Shown here piece by piece: positions 7,577 through 14,863 of a stretch of 64,000 bases of DNA. The DNA comes from Marinospirillum celere. GTDB lineage: Bacteria > Pseudomonadota > Gammaproteobacteria > Pseudomonadales > Halomonadaceae. The stretch covers positions 186,001 through 250,000 of the forward strand of contig NZ_FOLH01000001.1 in NCBI RefSeq assembly GCF_900112235.1. The letters are read 5' to 3'. Positions within the stretch are counted from its first letter, which is position 1. Each line of letters starts with the position of its first letter. Under the pieces are notes generated by a model. That model was not told the DNA's origin and ran no database searches. It was given only the letters and a program-made list of their open reading frames with translations. A program made the position numbers and the translations under genes.

Positions 7577-7631
7577 AGTGAATTTTTTGGCTGGGGATAG
7601 GCTAAAGTTTTGGGGGGTGGTCGTGCAGGCA

Positions 7632-7655
7632 CAAAAAAACCGCCCGAAGGCGGCT
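7632..7655 (-). terminator. Terminator of the repressor operon
   Basis: A CCGCC/GGCGG stem with a tetraloop (CGAA) and a seven-U run on the minus strand, downstream of the cI-linked genes. It closes the lysogeny operon. Confidence 0.7.
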
Positions 7656-7743
7656 TGAAGCTACTGGTAATTGAAAATAGATATAGCTTAGTCTTTAATG
7701 AAAGGTAGCTACGAAAATACTGTTGCTCAGTCAGTATGGTATC

Positions 7744-8163
7744 TTAGCAAGGGTGTAGAATTTGATCTGAGTAGACATTGTTTTTGAATATATTAGTTAT
7801 TGCTTCAATATTTCCTTTATTTATCTCTTTTGAGTCTTTTTCTTTTATTTCTATAACGATTTTAAGCTTGCCGCCGTGGTTTTCATGTAATAGTTTTTTG
7901 TCAGCAATAATTTTGTATATCTTTTTGCTTTTTGTTCCAATTGTATACTCTATTGCACCATTTTTTTCGTTTTTTGTTTTTTCTTTTGGGCTTATATATT
8001 TGAACTCGATTATTATTTTATCTTCTGTTTGCTCGCTGCGGACTGCGGTAGGGACATCCCAGGGAGAAATCATGAAGGTGACATTTGCATGCCTCTTATC
8101 ATGGCTTTCCTTTTTTGGTTTGTTTATCTGCTCTTGAAGAACCTTATGCCATTGTTTTTTCAT
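7744..8163 (-). CDS. Small soluble partner in the cI-coupled module
   Basis: A 139-residue, very Lys/Glu/Ile-rich protein with alternating hydrophobic strands (DKIIIEFKYI, KLKIVIEIKE) suggesting a beta-rich fold. It has no signal peptide or membrane segment, and I recognise no family. Its ATG overlaps the upstream stop as TAATG, so it is translationally coupled to the membrane-GAF gene and lies in one operon with cI. The DNA is markedly A+T-richer than the phage core. The position corresponds to lambda rexB, but the sequence and predicted topology do not resemble RexB. A role in superinfection exclusion is inferred from position. Confidence 0.7.
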   Translation of the reverse strand: MKKQWHKVLQEQINKPKKESHDKRHANVTFMISPWDVPTAVRSEQTEDKIIIEFKYISPKEKTKNEKNGAIEYTIGTKSKKIYKIIADKKLLHENHGGKLKIVIEIKEKDSKEINKGNIEAITNIFKNNVYSDQILHPC

Positions 8164-9002
8164 TATGATTTCTCCAGCAGGTGTCCGATTAGAGAAACAG
8201 TCAATGTGAAGTTTAGCACTGAATTTTCATCTACGCCATCTGGGCGTCTACTGTCGAGCACTAAGACACCCCAGGGCTCATTTTTTACCATCACTGGAAT
8301 TGCAGCTATTGATCGTGGCATTTTTCTATCAATATTGATGTAATGATCAATCATTTTTTGATCGCTATAAGTATTGTTTGCATAATCTGCTTTATCATTT
8401 TTTTTCATTCGCTTTTTAACAAGCGGTAAATTTGGTACTATCACTGAGTTTACATTTGCCCATGCTTTGCCGGCAACGCCTTCACATTCATCACTGCTGT
8501 CAGGAACTAAGAAAGAAGTTTTTGTTTTTTGTGACTGATGCCCTGAGCGTAGCACCGGAACTAAAAAATCAGATCTAAAATGATGTGCCCACTCTTTGGA
8601 GAAGAAAGATATGCAATTCCATCTTTTACAAAACCAACATTTTTCTTTAAATTTGAAAAGAGTTACTCTGTGATGATCTTGTGAGTCGTTTTCGTCATTG
8701 TTGAATGCCCTGTCTTGATACTCATCAAGAATAAATTTTATTTTTCCCCATATCCACGGGTCGCCATGTAATCTTCCTATGACTCCTAGCGTTATGAGTA
8801 AGAGCCCTAATGCGTATGCAATGATCCCAAATTCTTGAGCTTTTTCAATTACATGGGTTGCAATAGGTCTGTTTGATAAAAACGGCTGAGATAAGTTTAT
8901 TGCATATATTGAACTTGTCGTTGCAATTGCTATGTATCCGGCAGTCTCTGATAGCTTTGTTGCCTTGTAAAGTAGGTTTCGTTTGCTGCTATACTTTTTC
9001 AT
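8163..9002 (-). CDS. Membrane-anchored GAF-domain protein coupled to cI
   Basis: A 279-residue protein with two hydrophobic segments near the N-terminus (about 20-38 and 57-77) and a cytoplasmic region. Residues 112-277 look like a GAF domain: a hydrophobic strand FLVPVL, an EGVAGKAW segment, and SIAAIPVMV ... PWGVLVLDS at the end, typical of GAF sheets. A cysteine group (C122, C125, C130) lies at the start of the GAF region and could sense redox state or bind metal. The ATG begins two bases after the cI stop codon, so it should be expressed in the lysogen. The order cI-gene-gene matches lambda cI-rexA-rexB. The DNA is A+T-rich. A membrane sensor for infection or stress is inference. Confidence 0.75.
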   Translation of the reverse strand: MKKYSSKRNLLYKATKLSETAGYIAIATTSSIYAINLSQPFLSNRPIATHVIEKAQEFGIIAYALGLLLITLGVIGRLHGDPWIWGKIKFILDEYQDRAFNNDENDSQDHHRVTLFKFKEKCWFCKRWNCISFFSKEWAHHFRSDFLVPVLRSGHQSQKTKTSFLVPDSSDECEGVAGKAWANVNSVIVPNLPLVKKRMKKNDKADYANNTYSDQKMIDHYINIDRKMPRSIAAIPVMVKNEPWGVLVLDSRRPDGVDENSVLNFTLTVSLIGHLLEKS

Positions 9003-9004
9003 TG

Positions 9005-9667
9005 CTAAACCACTTCCACTTTATAGCTTACTACCCCGCAAATAGTGGCATTACCGTTGATTGGTATGATCCTGTTCGGCCAGCTGGGGTTGAGGGCTTT
9101 CAGGTATTTTTGCCCGCCTTCAATGACCAGTTGCTTGAAGGTGGCTTCAGTGTGGTCTTCCAGTCTGACGACAACCAGGCTGCCATTGTTGGCGTGCCTT
9201 TCTGGGTCAACAAAAATTAGGTCGCCTTCCTTGAAAGAGCGCTGGCCGGAAGGGTCGTACATGGATTCACCCGCCACGCGAAGCACAAAGGTGTTGGGGC
9301 TGTGAGGGCCGGGGCAGGGGAGCCACTCTTCTGCGACACCTGGTGAATATATATCGACAATTTCTGACCATTCGCCTGCTTGTACCCAAGAGATCACGGG
9401 GCAATATCCTTTTATGTCCGGTCCGGGAGTTACATTGGCTTCGCTTGGCAGGTTGGCTGCCTGGCTGAGCAGATCGTCTATAGAGATACCGAAGGCACGT
9501 AGAATGCCGTCCAGCACTTCATTGCTGGCACCCTGTTTGTTGGTTTCTATCCGCGACAGGTTGCCGGTGTCTATATCGACACCCAGATTGTGCAGCTCAT
9601 CAGCCATTTGCTGAAGCGTCCACTTGCGAGACTTTCTTGCTGCTCTGATTAGGTTTCCGTAGTTCAT
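9005..9667 (-). CDS. CI-type prophage repressor (XRE HTH + S24 peptidase)
   Basis: I start at ATG 9667; the longer frame to 9817 would run across the operators. Residues 4-65 are an XRE helix-turn-helix (TLQQMADELHNLG ... TGNLSRIE). Residues 90-215 are a LexA/CI self-cleavage domain with the Ala97-Gly98 cleavage pair, Ser135 in GESM and Lys178 as the catalytic dyad. The intact dyad implies RecA-dependent self-cleavage and SOS induction. It faces the Cro-like gene across an operator cluster and heads a three-gene operon with the membrane-GAF gene and its partner. Confidence 0.9.
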   Translation of the reverse strand: MNYGNLIRAARKSRKWTLQQMADELHNLGVDIDTGNLSRIETNKQGASNEVLDGILRAFGISIDDLLSQAANLPSEANVTPGPDIKGYCPVISWVQAGEWSEIVDIYSPGVAEEWLPCPGPHSPNTFVLRVAGESMYDPSGQRSFKEGDLIFVDPERHANNGSLVVVRLEDHTEATFKQLVIEGGQKYLKALNPSWPNRIIPINGNATICGVVSYKVEVV

Positions 9668-9685
9668 ATCCGAATCTTCATCCTT

Positions 9686-9751
9686 TTCTGCAAATAGCGC
9701 AAAGCGTGATGCGCAAATTCTGCTTGCAATAAATATGCGTAATGCGCAGAA
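9686..9751. promoter_or_regulatory. Right operator cluster (oR-like)
   Basis: The intergenic DNA between cI and the Cro-like gene carries the motif seen at 7.5 kb: ATGCGTAATGCGCAGAA at 9735-9751, AAGCGTGATGCGCAAA at about 9702-9717, and an inverted TTCTGCAAATAGCGCA at 9686-9701. The two clusters are about 2.2 kb apart, like lambda oL and oR, so looping between them is possible. Confidence 0.7.
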
Positions 9752-9752
9752 T
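9724..9752 (+). promoter_or_regulatory. pR-like rightward early promoter
   Basis: TTGCAA (9724-9729), a 17-base spacer and CAGAAT (9747-9752). The operator at 9735-9751 occupies the spacer and -10 box, so repressor binding would block it. Confidence 0.5.
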
Positions 9753-9788
9753 TGTAGGCAGCACAAATTAGCCAGAAGGTGAAGAAGC

Positions 9789-10034
9789 ATGTCTCCACTC
9801 AAAAAGGCCAGGGTCAACCGCGGTTGGAAGCTGGCAGATGTAGTTCAGCGTCTCCGGGCTGCTGGTGAATCAATCGATACCGGCAACCTTTCAAGAATTG
9901 AGCGTGGACTTCAGCGGCCCTCAACTTCTTTAGCTGAAAGTCTTTGCTTTGTTTTTGAAGGTGATCTCAACGAAATCCATGTGCTTTACCCCGAGCGGTT
10001 TATTCGTGCTGAAGCAGATAGCTCTGCCGCCTGA
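9789..10034 (+). CDS. Cro-like XRE-family regulator
   Basis: An 81-residue protein that is almost entirely a helix-turn-helix domain (GWKLADVVQRLRAAGE ... TGNLSRIERG). Its recognition-helix region closely echoes the N-terminus of the CI protein (both contain TGNLSRIE), consistent with binding the same operators. It is the first rightward early gene, with GAAGG upstream. Its size and place match lambda Cro. Confidence 0.8.
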   Translation: MSPLKKARVNRGWKLADVVQRLRAAGESIDTGNLSRIERGLQRPSTSLAESLCFVFEGDLNEIHVLYPERFIRAEADSSAA

Positions 10035-10107
10035 TGTTTTCAGTATCGCCCTGGTTGGGCTTTTCCGACAGACACCAGCAGCCCCTGACAATTTATACAG
10101 GTGATTT

Positions 10108-10422
10108 ATGAGCCACGAGAAAACCGCTACCCAGCCCATTTTAGATCGCCACGCGGTGCTGGCGCTGGTGACTGCTGAGTACATGGCAACCGGGGAGCCG
10201 GTCACGCCCACGCAGGCTTATGAAATGTGCAATGCGACCCAGTGGGCTAGGCCGGGGCTAAAGGCTGTGCTGACTGACTTGGTGCGGGATGGCCTGTTGC
10301 TGATGGAAGGGTTGGGTTGGATGCCTTGCGAGGGTGCAAAGCAGGCTTACCAGCGAGTTTTTGAAGACGAAAAAAAGCGCCTGGGTAGTGACCGGGCGCT
10401 GAAAGATGCAAGTACGCTATAG
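10108..10422 (+). CDS. Early phage protein, possible winged helix
   Basis: A 104-residue protein with a pattern suggestive of a winged helix (YEMCNATQWARPGLKAVLTDLVRDGLLL). It lies between cro and the replication genes, the place of cII in lambda, but I see no cII homology. Function not assigned. Confidence 0.55.
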   Translation: MSHEKTATQPILDRHAVLALVTAEYMATGEPVTPTQAYEMCNATQWARPGLKAVLTDLVRDGLLLMEGLGWMPCEGAKQAYQRVFEDEKKRLGSDRALKDASTL

Positions 10423-10474
10423 GGGCTGTAATTATGTACAGTATTGAATGGTTTTTCAAGTTTGGGGGTCGCCT

Positions 10475-11389
10475 ATGAGCTGGGAAGCGACAGCCTGGGC
10501 CAGACGCGCCATGAAAAAGCTGGGATCGGAAGTGAAGCCGGTTCATCGCCTGTTATTGGTTCTGCTGGGGGATACGGCGGATCAGGAGGGGGTGAGCTGG
10601 CCTTCAGTGAAGACCCTGGCGAGTGAGTGCGGTTGTTCTGAACGCAGCATTCAGCGAAACATCGACAAGCTTGTGAGTCTCGGCCTGATAGAAAAGTTGG
10701 AAAGACGTTCTATGACCGGTCGCCAGCAAAGCAATTTATACCGTTTAAATCTGGATGCAAATCTGGCTGAAATGATGGTACCAGGGGAGGGTGACAATTC
10801 TTCGCCCCTACCCCGACAAAATGACACCCCTTATCCGGCCCCATGCGAGGGTGACAATTTGACACCCATAGGGGTGACAAAATGTCTGGGGGAGGGTGAC
10901 AAAGCTGTGTCACCCCTTGAACAACCATGTGAACCTACTACTCACTCTCTCACAGCGTCCACACAAGATTTTTCGCCACAGCCGGAACCACCTCCGGCAC
11001 CGCCACCCCGATCCGCGAATCTTGAAACCCAGCCGATGACTCCGGACTGGGAGCCACAGGTTTCGACCCTGGTTCCTGCTCTGGCCCGTTCGGCCATTCC
11101 GATTCCGGTGGCTGAAGCGCTGGCGCAAGACCCTGAGCTGGTCAACGCCTTTCGCAATCACCAGCTGGCGAACCCTGGGCGGGAATATTCCCCGACCGGC
11201 TGGACGACCCGATTAGCCACCTGGTTGCAACGCGATTGGCAGCGACTGGGCAGGCCTTTGACGATCACCGATTACCAAACCGCACGAGGATTTAACCATG
11301 CAGCAGGCAGCCGCACTAGCAACCGGGATGAAGTTCATGCAGCCGTCGGTAACTGGCAGGACACCAGCTGGGCAGACGGGCTCTACTGA
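10475..11389 (+). CDS. O-like replication initiator
   Basis: The start is ATG 10475 (GGGGG upstream). Residues 1-90 form a winged helix typical of phage replication initiators (LLLVLLGDTADQEGVSWPSV, CSERSIQRNIDKLVSLGLIEKLE). A Pro-rich linker follows, then a C-terminal helical region (EYSPTGWTTRLATWLQRDWQRL) of the kind that contacts the helicase loader. The linker-coding DNA carries clustered repeats (10787-10917), as in lambda O, where the origin lies inside the gene. The 3' end overlaps the P-like gene by 92 bases. Confidence 0.8.
   Translation: MSWEATAWARRAMKKLGSEVKPVHRLLLVLLGDTADQEGVSWPSVKTLASECGCSERSIQRNIDKLVSLGLIEKLERRSMTGRQQSNLYRLNLDANLAEMMVPGEGDNSSPLPRQNDTPYPAPCEGDNLTPIGVTKCLGEGDKAVSPLEQPCEPTTHSLTASTQDFSPQPEPPPAPPPRSANLETQPMTPDWEPQVSTLVPALARSAIPIPVAEALAQDPELVNAFRNHQLANPGREYSPTGWTTRLATWLQRDWQRLGRPLTITDYQTARGFNHAAGSRTSNRDEVHAAVGNWQDTSWADGLY
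10787..10917. other. Predicted phage replication origin (iterons inside the O-like gene)
   Basis: At least four direct copies of GGGTGACAA (near 10789, 10849, 10872 and 10894) and three inverted copies of the TG(T/A)CACCC type (near 10822, 10860 and 10907) fall within 130 bases. This matches the lambda arrangement of initiator-binding iterons within the initiator gene. Confidence 0.65.
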
Positions 11390-12005
11390 GCGGCCTGATC
11401 CGGCGGTTGCTGAGCAGGTCACTCAGGCGATTGGTCAGGTTTTTGCCTTGCTCCAGCGCTTGTACCCCCGCACCTGGGACACCGGCTGGAAGTCGGCTCA
11501 GGAGGTGACCGAGAGCAAGCGCACCCTGTTCAAATTGCTGGCCAAGAGCGCCCCACCCAGCCCCGCGTGTTTTCAGCGACTGGAGGCGTTCATTGCTGAG
11601 CGAGGTGGTGATTTCCCGCCTTCGCTGCCGGACATTGCCCGTGTTTTGAAGCCCCAGCCGGAAGATCTGGGTTTTGCTTCGCCTGAGTCAGCCTGGCTGA
11701 CAGTCTGTAACAACAGCCACCAGCACCAGGTGATCCGCTGCCCTGCGATTCGAGCAGCTGTCGGTAACCGTTGGCATGCAATTCGGAACGCTACCAGCCG
11801 TGTTGACATTGCTCGGGAGTACAAGGCATTTCAGGCCAGCTATGAGGCGGTGATTAACCGGGCTCTGATGGGTGAGGACATTACCCCGCGCCAGCTGCTG
11901 GAAGACCAGAGCCGGAAATTACAAAGCAAGGGTCGGCCTACGGATTCGCTGATAGATCGATTGGTTCAGCAGCGCCAGCAGGAACGCCAGAGGGCGTCGG
12001 GGTAG
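11298..12005 (+). CDS. P-like helicase loader
   Basis: A 235-residue protein placed directly after the O-like gene. The pattern QVFALLQRLYPRTW, then FPPSLPDIARVLKP and a C-terminal helical, charged region, follows the layout of lambda P (233 residues), which brings DnaB to the origin. GAGGA precedes the ATG. Similarity is by pattern and position only. Confidence 0.65.
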   Translation: MQQAAALATGMKFMQPSVTGRTPAGQTGSTERPDPAVAEQVTQAIGQVFALLQRLYPRTWDTGWKSAQEVTESKRTLFKLLAKSAPPSPACFQRLEAFIAERGGDFPPSLPDIARVLKPQPEDLGFASPESAWLTVCNNSHQHQVIRCPAIRAAVGNRWHAIRNATSRVDIAREYKAFQASYEAVINRALMGEDITPRQLLEDQSRKLQSKGRPTDSLIDRLVQQRQQERQRASG

Positions 12006-12012
12006 GTGAGCC

Positions 12013-12252
12013 ATGCAGACCTTGAGCACCTGGTTTCGTCAATCCACGGCTTTGCAGGAAGCCGGTGATGCCTGGTACCAGCACTACAGCCAGTGCACTG
12101 AATGCCAGTTGCACCACACGAAACTGATCAAGGCTTACCCCAACCCCTGCCGGATCGGGGCCGAATTGAACCAGCGTTACAACCAGGCAGTGGCCCAGGC
12201 TGCTGCGGATTATGAGAACGGAGGACGTTATGCCAGTCATGACCAGCAATGA
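12013..12252 (+). CDS. Small Cys-containing phage protein
   Basis: A 79-residue protein with C-x2-C plus nearby His (CTECQLHHTK) and a further Cys, perhaps a small metal-binding site. It lies in the early operon between the P-like gene and a winged-helix gene. No family recognised. Confidence 0.55.
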   Translation: MQTLSTWFRQSTALQEAGDAWYQHYSQCTECQLHHTKLIKAYPNPCRIGAELNQRYNQAVAQAAADYENGGRYASHDQQ

Positions 12253-12559
12253 AATCAAACGCCATAACCTGGACGAACATGAGTTCAGCGGCAAGCTGAT
12301 GGGCCAGCAGCGGGAAGTGCTCTTGTGTGTGCAGGGTGCCGGGAAGCTGACCCGCAACCAGGTGAGTGAAATCACAGGCATTCGCCTGACCTCGGTTTGT
12401 GGCCGCGCTAAAACGCTGCTGGATAACGGACTGCTGACCGTAGGTGAAAGCATCCAGTGCCCGGTTACCGGCAAGCATGTGGGCGCCCTGGAATGCACTG
12501 ATCTGGGTAAGGCAGCGGCCAAAGCATTGATCGAACAGAAACAACAGGAAGCGGCATGA
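12230..12559 (+). CDS. Winged-helix phage regulator
   Basis: The ATG at 12230 has GGAGG six bases upstream and is preferred to the in-frame ATG at 12212. The middle section (QQREVLLCVQGAGKLTRNQV, TSVCGRAKTLLDNGLL) is a typical MarR-like winged helix with a short C-terminal extension. It overlaps the next gene as ATGA. Likely a small DNA-binding protein of the replication region. Confidence 0.65.
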   Translation: MPVMTSNEIKRHNLDEHEFSGKLMGQQREVLLCVQGAGKLTRNQVSEITGIRLTSVCGRAKTLLDNGLLTVGESIQCPVTGKHVGALECTDLGKAAAKALIEQKQQEAA

Positions 12560-13020
12560 GCAGCTGGGTGATTGGTATTGATCCTGATGCTGTGAAGTCA
12601 GGCATCGGGATTTTCAAAGACGGGGAGCTGGTGGAGCTGAAGATGTGGAGCTTTGCTGAGCTGCTGTTCCAGATGGAAAGCCTTGAAAGCCGCCAGGGAA
12701 CAGTGGTGGTTCTGGAGGATGTGGAAGCAATCAGGCCTACCTTCAAGCGCGGCAAGACGAATCAGGCCGCTATGCAGAAGATCAGCCAGAACGTGGGGCA
12801 GGTAAAGCAAACAGCGAGGCTGATAAAGGAAATGGCCGAGTACCACGGCGTGAAGGTGGTGATGCAAAGGCCGCTGACTGGCTGGTTTAAGAAGGCCAAG
12901 GAAGATGCTGCCCTGTTCAACAAGCTGACTGGCTGGACTGGACGCAGTAACGCAGACAATCGGGATGGCGCAATGCTGGCGCTGCATTACATTCGTGGGC
13001 AAAAACAAAGGGCTAGCTGA
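12556..13020 (+). CDS. RuvC-like Holliday-junction/branched-DNA nuclease
   Basis: A 154-residue RNase H-fold protein with the RuvC acidic pattern: GIDPDAVKSG at the N-terminus (Asp9), VVLEDVEA (Glu about 54) and ADNRDGAMLAL near the C-terminus. The segment QNVGQVKQTARLI is the helix common to RuvC-like phage resolvases. It would resolve branched DNA before packaging, as Rap does in lambda. It starts within the preceding stop and ends in a TGATG overlap with the next gene. Confidence 0.8.
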   Translation: MSSWVIGIDPDAVKSGIGIFKDGELVELKMWSFAELLFQMESLESRQGTVVVLEDVEAIRPTFKRGKTNQAAMQKISQNVGQVKQTARLIKEMAEYHGVKVVMQRPLTGWFKKAKEDAALFNKLTGWTGRSNADNRDGAMLALHYIRGQKQRAS

Positions 13021-13562
13021 TGTCGTACACCCGCCTGAAGATCAACGCCTTTCGCACGGACTGGCCTGAAGAGCGACAGCAAGCGGCTTTGCAGGAATAT
13101 GCCGAAGAGCTGGTGCGCCTGTATGTGGATTACCTGCTGGGTTATCACGCACCTGGATGGGCTCCGGTGTCATTTATGTTTGCCGGTGTACTTCCAGGGG
13201 GAGGCGGATCAGGTGAAGAAGATCCCAGTATGGTAGCCGCAAGAATGTACCGCGAAATCACCCGAGCAGAGCGCGACGCCCTTTACTACATAGGCCAACT
13301 CAAACCCCGAACCCAAATAGCGCTACTGATTGACAGCTACAGCCAACGCGGACACCAGGGCCGGAACCGCCTGAGCAGAGATAAAGTATGCCAGCCGGAC
13401 GTATGGCGAAAACTGGCCAGTGAGCTGAGCCTGACCCGCATCCACCACCAGCAGCCGGGGTTGATAGAGGCTATGGACAAAAAGGCCCTAGCTAACAGGG
13501 TGGCAAGAGGCAAGCAAAAGCTGGCGCAAGTGATCGCTGCCAAAGAAAAAGAGGCAGCATAA
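13020..13562 (+). CDS. Candidate late-gene antiterminator (Q position)
   Basis: A 180-residue basic protein translationally coupled to the RuvC-like gene. It occupies the place of the late regulator, last in the early operon. The second half (LSRDKVCQPDVWRKLASELSLTR) may hold a helix-turn-helix. I cannot assign it to a known Q family. The several terminators that punctuate the late operon would require such an activity. Function by position only. Confidence 0.45.
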   Translation: MSYTRLKINAFRTDWPEERQQAALQEYAEELVRLYVDYLLGYHAPGWAPVSFMFAGVLPGGGGSGEEDPSMVAARMYREITRAERDALYYIGQLKPRTQIALLIDSYSQRGHQGRNRLSRDKVCQPDVWRKLASELSLTRIHHQQPGLIEAMDKKALANRVARGKQKLAQVIAAKEKEAA

Positions 13563-13581
13563 AAAAAGTTTTAAAAAAGTC

Positions 13582-13610
13582 TTGCGTTAGGAGCCTAACA
13601 GGTCTAATAT
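13582..13610 (+). promoter_or_regulatory. Rightward promoter with embedded palindrome
   Basis: TTGCGT (13582-13587), a 17-base spacer and TAATAT (13605-13610). The spacer contains the perfect palindrome GTTAGGAGCCTAAC (13586-13599), a likely operator. It would drive the three genes that follow. The same half-sites recur at 20055-20071. Confidence 0.6.
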
Positions 13611-13675
13611 TAAACACATGGAGGCAACGCAGCCCCTACCGGCCAGGCGGAACCTGGAATAAGAGGAGAAACATC

Positions 13676-14029
13676 ATGATTGAAGCCAACACTTTTGCCG
13701 AAGCTTGCTACAACCAAAACAGTCTCGATGAGTTGCTGGAGGCTTATTTCGATGCCGAAGCCGACCAGTCAGATTGTGAGTCTTGGGGTATTGATGAGCA
13801 GAAATGGATGGACTCTATAGAAAAAGCCATGGGCGAAAAAATGCGTGAGTTCTTTTGCGAAAACAACAACTCAAAAATTCATAGCATGATAAACAGTTGG
13901 GCAAAAAAGCCTGAGGGCTATTTGTCCATTGATGAGGAAGGTGACATCGTATCACCAAGCGGCGCAGCTATGACGATTGGCCAGACTGCCGGTTTCTTTA
14001 AGAAAACAGAAGCTCATAAGAAAGCATGA
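13676..14029 (+). CDS. Acidic phage protein
   Basis: A 117-residue, strongly acidic protein with an AAGAGGAG ribosome site. No domain is recognised. Its stop overlaps the start of the next gene, and it is the first gene after the palindrome-bearing promoter. Confidence 0.6.
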   Translation: MIEANTFAEACYNQNSLDELLEAYFDAEADQSDCESWGIDEQKWMDSIEKAMGEKMREFFCENNNSKIHSMINSWAKKPEGYLSIDEEGDIVSPSGAAMTIGQTAGFFKKTEAHKKA

Positions 14030-14346
14030 GTAAGCTGTTTATCGAAGTCAGCCCAGCGGATAAAGGCCGCTGGGTTGCCTGCGCAGCCAGAGAGGGCAAA
14101 ACCCTACAGGAATGGGTGACGCAGCTGCTAAATGCTGAGGCCAGCCGCAACCCACCGCCGCCACCCAAATGGATGCGAGAAGCCGGTTTCAGCAATCGCT
14201 TGGCAACTGCCCTTCTTAGGGCCGGCTATCATGATTCCGATGTTTTGTCAGGCAGCCTGAGACAAGAGCCGGACGACTATTGGTATCAGCATCAGGATTT
14301 CGGGCCAAGATGCCTGAGGGAGTTGAAAGAAAAATGGCCAGTGTAG
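14026..14346 (+). CDS. RHH-like / RNA-polymerase alpha-CTD-like fusion
   Basis: Residues 1-38 (FIEVSPADKGRWVACAAREG then LQEWVTQLL) resemble a ribbon-helix-helix domain. After a poly-proline linker, residues 52-105 follow the RNA polymerase alpha C-terminal domain pattern: FSNRLATALLRAGYHDSDVL, then DFGPRCLRELKEKW, which aligns with the NLGKKSLTEIK helix-hairpin-helix of alpha-CTD. Such a protein could bind DNA at one end and mimic a transcription contact at the other. It is coupled to the acidic protein upstream and overlaps another RHH-like gene downstream. Confidence 0.6.
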   Translation: MSKLFIEVSPADKGRWVACAAREGKTLQEWVTQLLNAEASRNPPPPPKWMREAGFSNRLATALLRAGYHDSDVLSGSLRQEPDDYWYQHQDFGPRCLRELKEKWPV

Positions 14347-14519
14347 CGGATCGAGTACAGAAGCATAATGAGAGCCTAAAGGCCCAAGGGGGCAGGATCA
14401 TCCATAAGCTGCGACTGAAGCCGGAAGCTGCCGCAGCACTGGCTTGCCTGGAGGCGGAAGATGGGCGATCAGCGACCCAGATCATCAATGAATTGCTGAT
14501 CAAAAACACAGGCTGTTAA
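14334..14519 (+). CDS. Small ribbon-helix-helix-like protein
   Basis: The start is ATG 14334, with GGGAG eleven bases upstream and overlapping the previous stop. The 61 residues end in KLRLKPEAAAALACLE ... ATQIINELL, which fits an Arc/CopG ribbon-helix-helix. Probably a small repressor; together with the preceding protein it could act at the GTTAGG/CCTAAC palindromes, but that is a guess. Confidence 0.55.
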   Translation: MASVADRVQKHNESLKAQGGRIIHKLRLKPEAAAALACLEAEDGRSATQIINELLIKNTGC

Positions 14520-14592
14520 TTTAAACACCACTAGATGTTGTGTTTTTGAGTTCTTCGCGCTACCATAAGCGTATTGTGACCAATTCTATCTA

Positions 14593-14625
14593 AGCCCTGC
14601 CACCCTTCGGTGTCGGGGCTTTTTT
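14593..14625 (+). terminator. Terminator between early and lysis genes
   Basis: An AGCCC ... GGGCT stem with inner pairing CACC/GGTG around TTCG, followed by six T. It lies just upstream of the holin gene, the place of the tR'-type terminator that Q proteins overcome. Confidence 0.7.
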
Positions 14626-14647
14626 ATGCCCGTCTGAAGGTGTTCCC

Positions 14648-14863
14648 ATGACTGAAATCCTTGTTGTTTCGACAGCCCACACGCTGGCGCTGGCGCTCTT
14701 TGCCGTGCTTCTGGTGTGGGCTACTCTGCGTTTTCTTGACCGGATTACCGGTACACCCTTCTCTGAGATCAAAGAGGTGATTTATGCAGATCCGAAAGCT
14801 GCTGCTCTTTATAACGGCATGCGTTTTCTGGGTGCCTGCTTGCTTATCGGCCTCGCCCTTTGA
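14648..14863 (+). CDS. Putative holin
   Basis: A 71-residue membrane protein with two hydrophobic segments (about 5-26 and 55-71) separated by a charged loop. It is the first gene of the lysis cassette, just ahead of the endolysin, and overlaps it by 80 bases in another frame. Size, topology and position fit a small class II holin. Confidence 0.65.
   Translation: MTEILVVSTAHTLALALFAVLLVWATLRFLDRITGTPFSEIKEVIYADPKAAALYNGMRFLGACLLIGLAL

Noticed and set aside
8163-9002. Homology of the membrane-GAF protein to lambda RexA because both have 279 residues
   Set aside because: The order of genes matches but the domains do not: RexA is soluble, this protein has membrane helices and a GAF domain.
9667-9817. 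Longer N-terminus for the CI repressor
   Set aside because: It would run through the operator cluster and the pR-like promoter and adds a Cys/Leu-rich stretch not seen in this family.
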